Below are positions 8,794 to 16,801 of a DNA stretch of 42,827 bases, piece by piece. Each line of letters begins with the position of its first letter. The first letter of the stretch is position 1. This DNA comes from Alphaproteobacteria bacterium (GTDB lineage: Bacteria; Pseudomonadota; Alphaproteobacteria; Micavibrionales; UBA1664): positions 1 to 42,827 of the forward strand of contig JAGWXJ010000001.1 of the NCBI GenBank assembly GCA_018969935.1, read 5' to 3'. The notes beneath the pieces were generated by a model. The model saw nothing but the letters and a program-made list of their open reading frames with translations. It did no database searches and had not been told where the DNA came from. The position numbers and the translations under genes were made by a program.

Positions 8794-8823
8794 TTGACTG
8801 CCGTCTTTTCCGCAAACTAATAT
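8794..8823 (+). promoter_or_regulatory. Promoter of the 746-aa gene
   Basis: TTGACT (8794-8799), an 18-base spacer and TAATAT (8818-8823) lie 30 bases before the start at 8853. A perfect 12-bp A/T palindrome (AATAATATTATT, 8767-8778) sits just upstream and could be an operator or UP-like element. Confidence 0.6.
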
Positions 8824-8852
8824 ACGGAAAATTTTTAACGCTCGAGGACACC

Positions 8853-11093
8853 ATGGCCATGAATGCTGACAAACTGCAGTTACAATTTGGCACACCCGTA
8901 AAAAGGGCACCTATTACGTTGCGCGAATTCAAGCTGGATGCTTCAGGCACAGGCCTTGAATACAGGCACGAAATCGACCTCACATCCGAATTTGCCGCAA
9001 TCGATGGTGAAGCCGCCGAAAAGCGCAAAGCGCTGGAATCCGAGAGAGCAAAGCGCGAGTGGGAACAGTTCATCAACTGGCTGCTTGCCAAATCAGCCCC
9101 GTTTGAAAAATTCTTTGCAGAGCCCGCAAAACCGGAAAATTTTGGTGCTCTTGGCCTGAAACTGGATGACGGCGAAGATCCTGCCGATGCGTTTGCAAAT
9201 TACCAACTGCACATGAAGGTGCTGGGTACCGACCTTGCCATCGAGAAAAATAAAATCTCTGTTACCGCTAACAGCGATGAAACGCCGGTAGAAGCCATCC
9301 TGACTGGCTTGGCCCTCGCCATCAAAAACAACAACATCAAGGACGGCGTAAAAATCACGGCAGGCAAAGACGCCGGTGACATGAAAACCTTTGCCTATCT
9401 GGCTTTCAAAAAAGCCGGATTCAAAATCCTGAACGCGGATGAATTTGAAGCAGAAGGCGCAAAGCTGGATGATCTGGGGCAGGAAGCGTGGAATGCCCTG
9501 CTGGCAAACCAAAACGCAAAAAATGCTATCACGGCAACTTACCCGGTGCTGGCCAACCTTTTTGCAGATACACCTCCTGCACCGCTGGTAGCACAGGATT
9601 TGCCTGCTTTACCGCCGGTACCGGAAATAGACGCAACATCAGCAGCCGCCGCACTAGCTGCCGTTTTAGCATCACAAAACGGGGATCAATCACTCGGCGC
9701 CGCACTCAAAAAACTACCTGCGTATGACCCAACGGGCATCCCAAGCTACGAGGAAAACAACAAGCTGGCCCCGGCCCTGACAGTTGAACAACTGGATGCG
9801 CTGGAAGTTGGCAAATACGAAGGCGAAAAACTTGTCGATATGCGCGCATCAGCCATCCATGGCCTCCTGCGCGGCAAGGAAGCGCAAGAGAACATGATCA
9901 TCGGCCAGATTCTGATGCGTGCCCTCGAAATCGCAATCAAATCAACCGATTCCGATGAAAAGTTTGTAGCCGCATTGGTTTCAAAAGGCGTCGAAACAGC
10001 GCGCGCAGAACAACTTAAAGTCATCCGCGCCCATCTGCATGAAGCCATGAAGGCCATGCCAAAAGGCGATTACCTCGACCGCGATAAACCGCTGGAAAAC
10101 TTCCCCGATCTTACAAAGCTGACACCTGAAATCAGGGAAGCATTGCAAGTCCTCATCGAAAGCCAGCACAACCCCGTTGGCGGCGTGAAGGAAAACTTTG
10201 CAGGTACCAGCCATATCGTTGACCGTATTTTGCAGGATGAAAATTTCCTCAAATTCGCACCGGCTAAAATCAACTTCGGCGCAACAGGCGATGTCGGCGC
10301 GATTGCCGAACAGGTATTCCAGTACTCCAGAAAAACGCCGCACATCCAGTCCAAGCCGGAAGGTGGCAAGGAAGAAGCCGAATCAAAAGTCGATGTCCCG
10401 AACGAACTGGGCCAGGCCTGGATTGCGACATACCGCATGGTCACCCTGCCAAATGAATCGCTGGGCCTTGCCAACATGAAAGCCCCGCTCAACCACCCGC
10501 CATTCACAGCAAAACCGGATGGCACACGCCAACCGTGGGTCCTGCAGGAAACCGCAACAGCCCAATATGTAAGCTTGCTGGTTCGCGGCATGGTAGGCCT
10601 CGACAAAATGCCTGCCGCCGTTGATTTCGATGAAACAAAACAGGCTCGCGACATTGTCGCTTACGCCGTTGCAAAAGCGGGCGTAGATATCCTCTCCGGC
10701 TACAATCTGGAAGGCACAGACCCATTATTCGCTAAAGGCGTAGACACCATGAAGTGGCAGCTTGATGCGTTGATGCAGTCAACCGGCAACAACATGAACA
10801 GCACACGCTATACCGAACACGCGTACAAAGCGCTTAATGCCGACGATCCCGCAGTTGTGGCCCAAACAGTTGGTAAGGCAATTGCTACAATCGAGGCCAA
10901 TTATCTGAAAGCAGCAAACGCCCTTGTCGCCAAAGGCGAACTTGAGCAAACCGTGCTGGATAAAAACATCGAAAAACTGAGCGCATGGCGCAAAAATACG
11001 GCAGCCGTAACCGCTGGTAACTTCGCAGGTATCAAGCCAGTTGTTGAAGCAGAGCTCGATGCCGATGCGGCCCCCGCCATGAAACCCCAGTAA
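8853..11093 (+). CDS. Large protein of unknown function, 746 aa
   Basis: A 746-aa soluble, acidic, mostly helical protein with no signal peptide or membrane segment. GAGGA upstream supports the ATG at 8853. A Lys/Glu-rich helix lies at about residues 50-72. An alpha/beta stretch follows at about 149-200 (AILTGLALAIKNNNIKDGVK, then GFKILNADEFEAEG), in which an A/L-rich helix, a strand and a second helix faintly resemble the LPD7 domain of large polyvalent proteins. A Pro/Ala-rich linker lies at about 235-275, and the remaining C-terminal half is helical. I do not recognise a family with confidence. It has its own promoter and diverges from the ClpA-like ATPase. Downstream is engB, whose start lies within a hairpin ten bases past this gene's stop. 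Confidence 0.85.
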   Translation: MAMNADKLQLQFGTPVKRAPITLREFKLDASGTGLEYRHEIDLTSEFAAIDGEAAEKRKALESERAKREWEQFINWLLAKSAPFEKFFAEPAKPENFGALGLKLDDGEDPADAFANYQLHMKVLGTDLAIEKNKISVTANSDETPVEAILTGLALAIKNNNIKDGVKITAGKDAGDMKTFAYLAFKKAGFKILNADEFEAEGAKLDDLGQEAWNALLANQNAKNAITATYPVLANLFADTPPAPLVAQDLPALPPVPEIDATSAAAALAAVLASQNGDQSLGAALKKLPAYDPTGIPSYEENNKLAPALTVEQLDALEVGKYEGEKLVDMRASAIHGLLRGKEAQENMIIGQILMRALEIAIKSTDSDEKFVAALVSKGVETARAEQLKVIRAHLHEAMKAMPKGDYLDRDKPLENFPDLTKLTPEIREALQVLIESQHNPVGGVKENFAGTSHIVDRILQDENFLKFAPAKINFGATGDVGAIAEQVFQYSRKTPHIQSKPEGGKEEAESKVDVPNELGQAWIATYRMVTLPNESLGLANMKAPLNHPPFTAKPDGTRQPWVLQETATAQYVSLLVRGMVGLDKMPAAVDFDETKQARDIVAYAVAKAGVDILSGYNLEGTDPLFAKGVDTMKWQLDALMQSTGNNMNSTRYTEHAYKALNADDPAVVAQTVGKAIATIEANYLKAANALVAKGELEQTVLDKNIEKLSAWRKNTAAVTAGNFAGIKPVVEAELDADAAPAMKPQ

Positions 11094-11103
11094 TTCTTTC
11101 CAT

Positions 11104-11134
11104 CCATGCCCGTTTGTGCGATAAGCGGGCATGG
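11104..11134 (+). promoter_or_regulatory. Hairpin enclosing the engB start codon
   Basis: CCATGCCCG (11104-11112) pairs perfectly with CGGGCATGG (11126-11134). Three further weaker pairs leave a seven-base loop. The 3' arm contains the engB ATG (11131-11133). No T run follows, so it is not a normal terminator; it would mask initiation. Confidence 0.6.
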
Positions 11135-11736
11135 AAAAGGTTTTCCTCAAATCAGCCGAGTTTTTCTGGGGCGCCGAGCGCCCTGATGATTTGCCACCTG
11201 CTAACCTGCCTGAAGTGGCATTCGCAGGCCGCTCCAACGTAGGTAAATCATCACTCATCAACGCGCTGCTGAACCGCAAGTCTTTGGTGCGCACGTCATC
11301 CACACCGGGGCAAACCCGCGCGCTCAACTTCTTCAATATTGCCGAAACGCTGGTGCTGGTGGATATGCCGGGCTACGGCTTTGCCAAAGCCTCGAAGGCT
11401 GATCAAAAGGCTTGGCAAACCCTGCTGCGTTCCTACCTCAAGGGCCGCGTACCGCTGCGTCTTGCCTGCGTGCTTGTCGATGCCCGCCACGGCATCAAGG
11501 ACAGCGACGAGGAAATGCTGGACTTGCTGGACGCAGCCGCAGTCCCCACCCGCCTCATCCTCACCAAAACGGATGAGATATCCGAAAAAGAGATGCAGGT
11601 ATTGCTGGAAAAAACGGCAAAAGCCGTCAAGAAACACGCAGCCTGCCACCCCGAGCCCATTCTCACGAGCAGCCATAAAAGCGCGGGCATCGATATGCTG
11701 CGCGCCGCCATCATTGAAACATTGGGCCTTAAATAA
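11131..11736 (+). CDS. engB: Ribosome biogenesis GTPase EngB/YsxC
   Basis: A 201-aa TRAFAC GTPase needed for assembly of the large ribosomal subunit. The sequence shows G1 GRSNVGKSS (33-41), a G2-region Thr in STPGQTRALNFF, G3 DMPGYG, G4 TKTD, and the G5-region TSSHKSAG. Length matches the family. The ATG at 11131 gives the usual roughly 30-residue lead before G1. There is no good Shine-Dalgarno, and the start lies in the 3' arm of a strong hairpin, so initiation may be controlled or may depend on ribosomes ending the upstream gene. Its stop codon abuts the stop of the convergent prepilin-like gene, with no terminator between them. Confidence 0.95.
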   Translation: MEKVFLKSAEFFWGAERPDDLPPANLPEVAFAGRSNVGKSSLINALLNRKSLVRTSSTPGQTRALNFFNIAETLVLVDMPGYGFAKASKADQKAWQTLLRSYLKGRVPLRLACVLVDARHGIKDSDEEMLDLLDAAAVPTRLILTKTDEISEKEMQVLLEKTAKAVKKHAACHPEPILTSSHKSAGIDMLRAAIIETLGLK

Positions 11737-12396
11737 TTATCGCGCGTAAACGATGTTGTAGAACACGTATGCGCCTGCGCTATCCTTGATGCAGAAGCTG
11801 TTACGCTGGTTGCAGCTGGGGCAATCGGCTGTCAGGAAATCCGCATCGTTACCACCGCCGTTCACAAATGCGGCTTCGGTGTTCACCGTTGTAGTTGGTA
11901 TGGTTGCATCCTTGTAAAGGCGCCTGTTGATTTCACCGCAGGCTTTGGAGTCGATATCGAGGAAAGTCAGGATAATGTCGCTGGCAGCTGTCTGGGTCCA
12001 TACAACGTTTGTACCTTGCTGCACCACCCACCCGCGCTTGGCCGAGCCTGATTGATATGCCTCGTCAGCCGGATTCATCACATTGATACCGCCGCCAACG
12101 GGGTGAAACACCTTGGCCGTATGTGGTGCCGTGTTGTAATTGGCATCGGATGGTTTGATGAAATTCACCTCGGTCGGCAACACGTTTTGCATCACAACCA
12201 TCTGTTCGATGGCGGTACGGATGTTCGTGGCGTAGTTCAGCAAATCCTCGCCCCTGAAACGGGCTTTCCCCTCGGCAACGCTGCCCGCCATGCTGTCATC
12301 ACCGTTCTGCTTGGTCATCGCAAAACTCAGAAGCCCGAAAAGGACAACTGCAATAAGGACATAAAGAAGTACGTTGCCGGACTCGCGGGATTTCAT
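11737..12396 (-). CDS. Prepilin-like protein with one N-terminal membrane helix
   Basis: A 219-aa protein starting at ATG 12396, preceded by a strong AAGGAGG; an upstream in-frame extension to 12474 has no such signal. The N-terminus MKSRESGNVLLYVLIAVVLF has a short basic leader, a Gly, then a hydrophobic helix, as in type IV prepilins and pseudopilins. However, the +5 Glu of classical prepilins is missing. The rest is an exported-looking globular part with four Cys, two in CPSC (about residues 194-197), and polar repeats of Asn/Gly/Thr. There are no pilus-assembly genes nearby, so processing machinery must be encoded elsewhere if it is a pilin. An ordinary signal-anchor protein is the alternative. 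Confidence 0.75.
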   Translation of the reverse strand: MKSRESGNVLLYVLIAVVLFGLLSFAMTKQNGDDSMAGSVAEGKARFRGEDLLNYATNIRTAIEQMVVMQNVLPTEVNFIKPSDANYNTAPHTAKVFHPVGGGINVMNPADEAYQSGSAKRGWVVQQGTNVVWTQTAASDIILTFLDIDSKACGEINRRLYKDATIPTTTVNTEAAFVNGGGNDADFLTADCPSCNQRNSFCIKDSAGAYVFYNIVYAR

Positions 12397-12461
12397 GGGG
12401 AAGGCCTCCTTGGGTTGCCGTAAGTCTAGCAAATTGCAGCGGCCCCGTGTAGGCTCTTTCC

Positions 12462-13589
12462 ATGAGCCAGACATTGTTGCCGGTTATTACCTTTGCCGCG
12501 GGCCTATTTATAGGGCTTGGCGCGGCGTTTCTGCTGCGCAAAATCATGTCCGACCACTTCCGCGCCCTTTCGGCTGACGCCCTGAATGCGACTTCCGAGC
12601 AGTTTCTCAAACTCGCCCAGCAAAACTTCAAGGCTCTCCACGCCGAAGACAGGGGCGATATGGAACGCCGCAAAATGGCCATCGACGAGATGCTAAAGCC
12701 TGTCCAGCGCAACCTTGAGGTATTAACGGGCGCCGTCACCCAGCTTAAATCGACGGACGAGGCAGTCCGCACCGACCTCCTGAACTTGCAAAAGGAAACC
12801 GCCAAACTGGCGGGCGCCATCCACAACCCTTCGGAACGTGGGCGTTTTGGCGAATACATCCTCAAAACCCTGCTCGATAACTCGGGCCTCATTGAAGGCC
12901 AGCACTATGTATCGCAGGCATCGTTCAGCGATGCTGCTGGCACATCCCGCCCCGATTTCCTCATCCGCATCCACGATGAGCTATGTATCGCAATTGACGC
13001 CAAAGCCCCCTTCATCGACCTGATGGACGAACTGGACGATGACGCCCGCCACGCCGAGGCCGCACAAAAACTGGCCACACAGGTGCGCGAGCACGTGAAA
13101 GCCCTCGCCCGCCGCGATTATACGCGTCTTGCAGGCAGTGCCGATTTTACGGTGCTTTTTCTCCCCGGTGACCACCTCTACGCAAGCGTTGCCAAAACCG
13201 ACCGCGATATCCTCGATTTCGCGGCCAAGCAGCGCGTGCTCATTGCATCGCCCATGCTGCTTATCGGCCTTCTCAAGGTTGTCGTCATGATGGCGCGGCA
13301 GGTGGATATGGCCCGCAATGCCAAGCGCATCGCCGAAGTGGGGAACGAACTGCACACCCGCCTCAAAACCTTCATGGACCACTTCGATAAAGTCGGCCGC
13401 GCCCTCAAATCATCGGTCGATGCCTATAACAAATCGGTGGGTTCCATGGAGCGCATGGTCATGCCCAAAGCCCGTGAATTCGAGGCCCTGAAAAGCCTGA
13501 AGGACGGCGAAGGCCTCGAGGCACCCGCCATGCTGGAAGCAACCCCGCGTAACGCAGGGATTGCGGAACTTGACGAAAAGGCCGCTTAG
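12462..13589 (+). CDS. rmuC: RmuC-family protein
   Basis: A 375-aa RmuC-domain protein. RmuC limits inversion at short inverted repeats in E. coli and carries a nuclease-like core. An N-terminal membrane helix (about residues 6-24) is followed by a coiled-coil region, then the conserved core with GRFGEYILKTLLDNSGL, RPDFLIRIHDELCIAIDAKAP, VLFLPGD and LIGLLKVV. The core's Asp-containing IDAK motif is the probable nuclease centre. It diverges from the prepilin-like gene across 65 bases and is followed after 15 bases by def, so a def-fmt-truA read-through is plausible. The start lacks a clear Shine-Dalgarno. Confidence 0.92.
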   Translation: MSQTLLPVITFAAGLFIGLGAAFLLRKIMSDHFRALSADALNATSEQFLKLAQQNFKALHAEDRGDMERRKMAIDEMLKPVQRNLEVLTGAVTQLKSTDEAVRTDLLNLQKETAKLAGAIHNPSERGRFGEYILKTLLDNSGLIEGQHYVSQASFSDAAGTSRPDFLIRIHDELCIAIDAKAPFIDLMDELDDDARHAEAAQKLATQVREHVKALARRDYTRLAGSADFTVLFLPGDHLYASVAKTDRDILDFAAKQRVLIASPMLLIGLLKVVVMMARQVDMARNAKRIAEVGNELHTRLKTFMDHFDKVGRALKSSVDAYNKSVGSMERMVMPKAREFEALKSLKDGEGLEAPAMLEATPRNAGIAELDEKAA

Positions 13590-13604
13590 CGCCATTTTGC
13601 CGCC

Positions 13605-14129
13605 ATGGATATTTATAAAGTCATCGTACTGCCCAACCCCGTTCTGCGCCAGAAGGCCAATGCCGTCACCCGCGTGGATGACGCCGTACGCGCCCAAATG
13701 AAAAAAATGGTCGAAACCATGTACGCGCATGAAGGCGTTGGTCTGGCCGCAAATCAGGTGGCCATGCTGAACCGCATCATCGTCATCGACACCGCCCGCC
13801 GCGAACATGACACGCCAAACCCCATCGCCATGGCCAACCCCGAAATCGTCTGGAAATCGGAAGAAACATGGGATTACAAGGAAGGCTGCCTTTCCATCCC
13901 CCAAATGTATGCCGATGTCGTGCGCCCTAAATTCATCAAGGTCCGCTACGTCGATGAAAAAAATCAGCTGCAGGAAATGGACGCTGGTGGGTTAGCCGCA
14001 ACATGCATCCAGCATGAAGTCGATCACCTCGATGGCATCCTGTTCATCGACCACCTCTCCCGCCTCAAGCGCGACACGCTTCTCAAAAAATACGAGAAAC
14101 TGCAAAAAGAAGCAGGCGAGATCCTATGA
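13605..14129 (+). CDS. def: Peptide deformylase
   Basis: Removes the formyl group from the N-terminal methionine of new proteins. All three metal-site motifs are present in the 174-aa protein: GVGLAANQV (family GxGLAAxQ; the usual Pro position is Asn), EGCLSIP with the metal-binding Cys, and QHEVDHLDG with the HExxH pair and catalytic Glu. Length is normal. It overlaps fmt by an ATGA stop/start. The def-fmt pairing is classical, since one enzyme formylates initiator tRNA and the other deformylates the product. Confidence 0.96.
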   Translation: MDIYKVIVLPNPVLRQKANAVTRVDDAVRAQMKKMVETMYAHEGVGLAANQVAMLNRIIVIDTARREHDTPNPIAMANPEIVWKSEETWDYKEGCLSIPQMYADVVRPKFIKVRYVDEKNQLQEMDAGGLAATCIQHEVDHLDGILFIDHLSRLKRDTLLKKYEKLQKEAGEIL

Positions 14130-15046
14130 CATCGCCGCTGCGCATCGTCTTTATGGGTACGCCGCAATTTGCCGTACCTGCACTCGATGCGCTGGTAGCA
14201 GCCGGGCACAACGTGGTTGCGGTGTACAGCCAGCCACCCCGCCCTGCAGGCCGCGGCCAACAGGTACAAAAAAGCCCTGTACAGTTGTGCGCTGAAAAAC
14301 ACGGCATACCCGTTTTCACACCCAAAACGCTCAAAACACCCGAACCACAGGCGGAATTTGCAGCCCACAATGCCGATGTGGCAATCGTGGCCGCTTACGG
14401 CCTCATCCTGCCCAAAGCAGTGCTGGATGCCCCCAAACACGGCTGCATCAACATCCATGCCTCGCTTCTGCCACGCTGGCGCGGCGCCTCCCCTATCCAG
14501 CACGCTATCTGGATGGGTGACGCACAAAGCGGAGTCACCATCATGCAAATGGATGTAGGGCTCGATACCGGCGCCATGCTCAAAAAAGGCACCGTGCCTA
14601 TTACGCAGCAAACAACCTGCCAGCAATTGCATGACGCGTTATCCGCTATGGGCGGCAAGCTTGTCATTGAGGTACTGGAAAACATCAACAGCCTTTCACC
14701 TGAAAAGCAGGATGATGCGCAAAGCAACTACGCGCCCATGCTGAAAAAGGAAGATGGCAAAATTGACTGGTCACAACCCGCAAGCCGTATCGATTGCCAG
14801 ATCCGCGCGCTCAACCCGTGGCCGGGTACATTCACAACAGGAGGCGGTAAACGCCTCAAAGTGCTGGAAGCCAGACCCGAGGCAGGCAGCGGCCCCGCAG
14901 GCACGGTACTTAACAAGGCAGGGCATATAGCCTGCGGCAAGGATGCCCTTAAACTCATCCGCGTGCAGCCCGATGGCGGCAAGCCGATGGATTTTGCCGC
15001 TGCCCTCAACGGCAATTACATCAAAATCGGCGATGTACTTGTATGA
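14126..15046 (+). CDS. fmt: Methionyl-tRNA formyltransferase
   Basis: Transfers a formyl group from 10-formyl-THF to initiator Met-tRNA. The 306-aa protein begins with the formyltransferase fold (IVFMGTPQFAVPALDAL) and has the catalytic region NIHASLLPRWRGASPI with Asn, His and a downstream Asp (MDVGLDTGAML). A C-terminal OB-like domain (about 205-300) includes IRALNPWPGTF. The start overlaps def by ATGA, and the stop overlaps truA the same way, giving a tightly coupled three-gene unit. Confidence 0.96.
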   Translation: MTSPLRIVFMGTPQFAVPALDALVAAGHNVVAVYSQPPRPAGRGQQVQKSPVQLCAEKHGIPVFTPKTLKTPEPQAEFAAHNADVAIVAAYGLILPKAVLDAPKHGCINIHASLLPRWRGASPIQHAIWMGDAQSGVTIMQMDVGLDTGAMLKKGTVPITQQTTCQQLHDALSAMGGKLVIEVLENINSLSPEKQDDAQSNYAPMLKKEDGKIDWSQPASRIDCQIRALNPWPGTFTTGGGKRLKVLEARPEAGSGPAGTVLNKAGHIACGKDALKLIRVQPDGGKPMDFAAALNGNYIKIGDVLV

Positions 15047-15810
15047 ATACGCAGCGCTGGAAATTCACAGTCGAATACGATGGCAGCCCCTTCTACGGCT
15101 GGCAACGTCAGGACGATGTTTCACCAACCATTCAGGGTACCATTGAGGACGCGATATTCGGCTTTTGCCAACAGCGCATCACCATCCATGTAGCAGGCCG
15201 CACCGATGCGGGCGTACACGCGCGTGGACAGGTATTCCATGTGGATTTGCCCGAGCGGGATATGACCCCGTTTGAATTACACAAGGCCATCAACGCCCAT
15301 CTTTATCCCAAGCGTGTATCTATTTTATCTGCCGAAAAAGTGGGTGATGATTTCCACGCCCGCTTCTCTGCCACCAACAAGCTATATACTTACCGCATTC
15401 TTCGCCGTTCGGCCCCGCCGGCACTGGAATCAAAACGCCTTTGGCACTTCCGTCGTGACCTTGATGCCGATGCGATGCGCGAAGGCGCAAAATATTTGCT
15501 GGGCACACACGACTTCACAACCTTCCGTGATTCCGAGTGTCAGGCCAAATCGCCCGTAAAAACACTCGACAGGCTGGAAATCGAAACAATCGATTTAGGC
15601 CATGGCGCTACGGAATTCCGAATTCATGCCGAAGCAAAGTCATTCCTCCATCATCAGGTGCGCAACATGGTCGGCACCCTCACTTTGGTGGGTGACGGCA
15701 AATGGAAACCGGATGACATGAAAACGGCACTAGAAGCCAAAGACCGCACAAAAGGTGGCCCTACCGCCCCTCCAGAAGGGCTGTACCTTGTGCGCGTGGA
15801 CTATCCATAA
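15043..15810 (+). CDS. truA: tRNA pseudouridine(38-40) synthase TruA
   Basis: Converts uridines 38-40 in the anticodon arm of many tRNAs to pseudouridine. The 255-aa protein has the family opening EYDGSPFYGWQRQ, the catalytic Asp in GRTDAGVHARGQV, and the C-terminal SFLHHQVRNMVGTL. It overlaps fmt by ATGA. In many alphaproteobacteria truA follows fmt, so this is standard order. The next gene begins 37 bases on with its own -10 element. Confidence 0.96.
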   Translation: MNTQRWKFTVEYDGSPFYGWQRQDDVSPTIQGTIEDAIFGFCQQRITIHVAGRTDAGVHARGQVFHVDLPERDMTPFELHKAINAHLYPKRVSILSAEKVGDDFHARFSATNKLYTYRILRRSAPPALESKRLWHFRRDLDADAMREGAKYLLGTHDFTTFRDSECQAKSPVKTLDRLEIETIDLGHGATEFRIHAEAKSFLHHQVRNMVGTLTLVGDGKWKPDDMKTALEAKDRTKGGPTAPPEGLYLVRVDYP

Positions 15811-15821
15811 TTTGACATAAC

Positions 15822-15827
15822 TATAAT
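15822..15827 (+). promoter_or_regulatory. -10 element before the 299-aa gene
   Basis: A consensus TATAAT lies 19 bases before the ATG at 15847. There is no well-placed -35; a TTGACA at 15812-15817 is only four bases away and cannot pair with it. Confidence 0.4.
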
Positions 15828-15846
15828 AACTTGCTACCCCTAGGCC

Positions 15847-16746
15847 ATGGTCCAAGGCACTTTTCATACTGCCCTTGCAGGCTTAGACCCGCGTAAACCC
15901 TACCGCGGCTATAAGGATGAATTTGCCTACAGCCTGCAGCGCGGCTTGACACTTGCGCAACACATCCACCGCCATGAAGAACTTTTCCGCCTGCTCAGAA
16001 ATCAGGGCAACATCCAGCCTGAATTGCCATTCACACATGCGGTTGCCCACACGCTTTTGGGCCTTGCCATGTGTCTGGCACCAGCAACAGATGGCATCAG
16101 GCAAAAACGCAGCACACCGTTTTATCAGGCCAATATGCAGGGTGAGATGATTGTCCTGCCTATCCAGAAACTGGTGCTCGAAAAAATCCTCGCAAACCCC
16201 GACACCGTAAAGCTGGATTCGGAATACGATTTGCTGGCCGTGTGCGATGAACACTACGAAAACGACAACGGTAGACTAGCGTATATTGGCCTCAACGGTG
16301 CAAAAGCCTGTTATTACATCGGCAGCCGTATGGGCAAATCCATGTTCGATATCGGTATGGCCTACAACTTCCACAACGGCGCCGTGCAGGCAGCTGCCGA
16401 TGAAATCGCACAAGTATTCAGCGAATCCTTCAAACAGGCAGCATCCCACGAACTTGAACACCCGCACGACTGGGAAGAAAAATTCTGGTGGCGGAGTAAA
16501 GTACCAGTTGGTGTGCCCTACATGGCAGATGGGCAAGCACAAATGGTTACTCCCATCATCAACCCGAAGGACGACCCCGATACCCTAACCCTCCTCAAAA
16601 CAATGCTACCTGCGCTGCAATGGATAAAGCGCCTGCGCCCCTACACCGACCTGCTGGAAGATATCCGCGTATCCGATTTGTATGACACCATGCACACGGC
16701 AAGGCTCGAACCTGTTCTCTCCCATTTCCTGCCAAAAATGGCTTAA
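15847..16746 (+). CDS. Hypothetical protein, 299 aa
   Basis: A soluble 299-aa protein starting at ATG 15847, with a weak TAGG upstream. It has no signal peptide, no clear membrane helix and a rather high content of His, Met and aromatic residues. Stretches such as AYSLQRGLTLAQHIHRHEEL, a DEHYENDNGRLAYIGL segment and SHELEHPHDWEEKFWW do not match a family I know; metal binding through the many His/Glu residues is possible but unproven. It lies between the def-fmt-truA unit and radA on the same strand, with its own -10 element and no terminator after it. Confidence 0.75.
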   Translation: MVQGTFHTALAGLDPRKPYRGYKDEFAYSLQRGLTLAQHIHRHEELFRLLRNQGNIQPELPFTHAVAHTLLGLAMCLAPATDGIRQKRSTPFYQANMQGEMIVLPIQKLVLEKILANPDTVKLDSEYDLLAVCDEHYENDNGRLAYIGLNGAKACYYIGSRMGKSMFDIGMAYNFHNGAVQAAADEIAQVFSESFKQAASHELEHPHDWEEKFWWRSKVPVGVPYMADGQAQMVTPIINPKDDPDTLTLLKTMLPALQWIKRLRPYTDLLEDIRVSDLYDTMHTARLEPVLSHFLPKMA

Positions 16747-16766
16747 AACCAAGTAATTCTAGCCCA

Positions 16767-16795
16767 TTGACGGATGAGAACAAAACGTGAATACT
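16767..16795 (+). promoter_or_regulatory. radA promoter (leaderless arrangement)
   Basis: TTGACG (16767-16772), exactly 17 bases, then AATACT (16790-16795), then six bases to the ATG at 16802. This supports the ATG over the in-frame GTG at 16787, which would lie upstream of the transcription start. Confidence 0.5.
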
Positions 16796-16801
16796 CATCC
16801 T

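Noticed and set aside
11104..11134. Terminator after the 746-aa gene
   Set aside because: The stem is strong but there is no T run, and it overlaps the engB start codon, so it was treated as a possible regulatory hairpin.
15812..15827. Perfect TTGACA near a perfect TATAAT
   Set aside because: Only four bases separate them, so they cannot form one sigma-70 promoter. Only the TATAAT was kept as a -10.
16787..16801. GTG start for radA
   Set aside because: It would precede the predicted transcription start, and RadA proteins normally begin MAK, as from the ATG at 16802.
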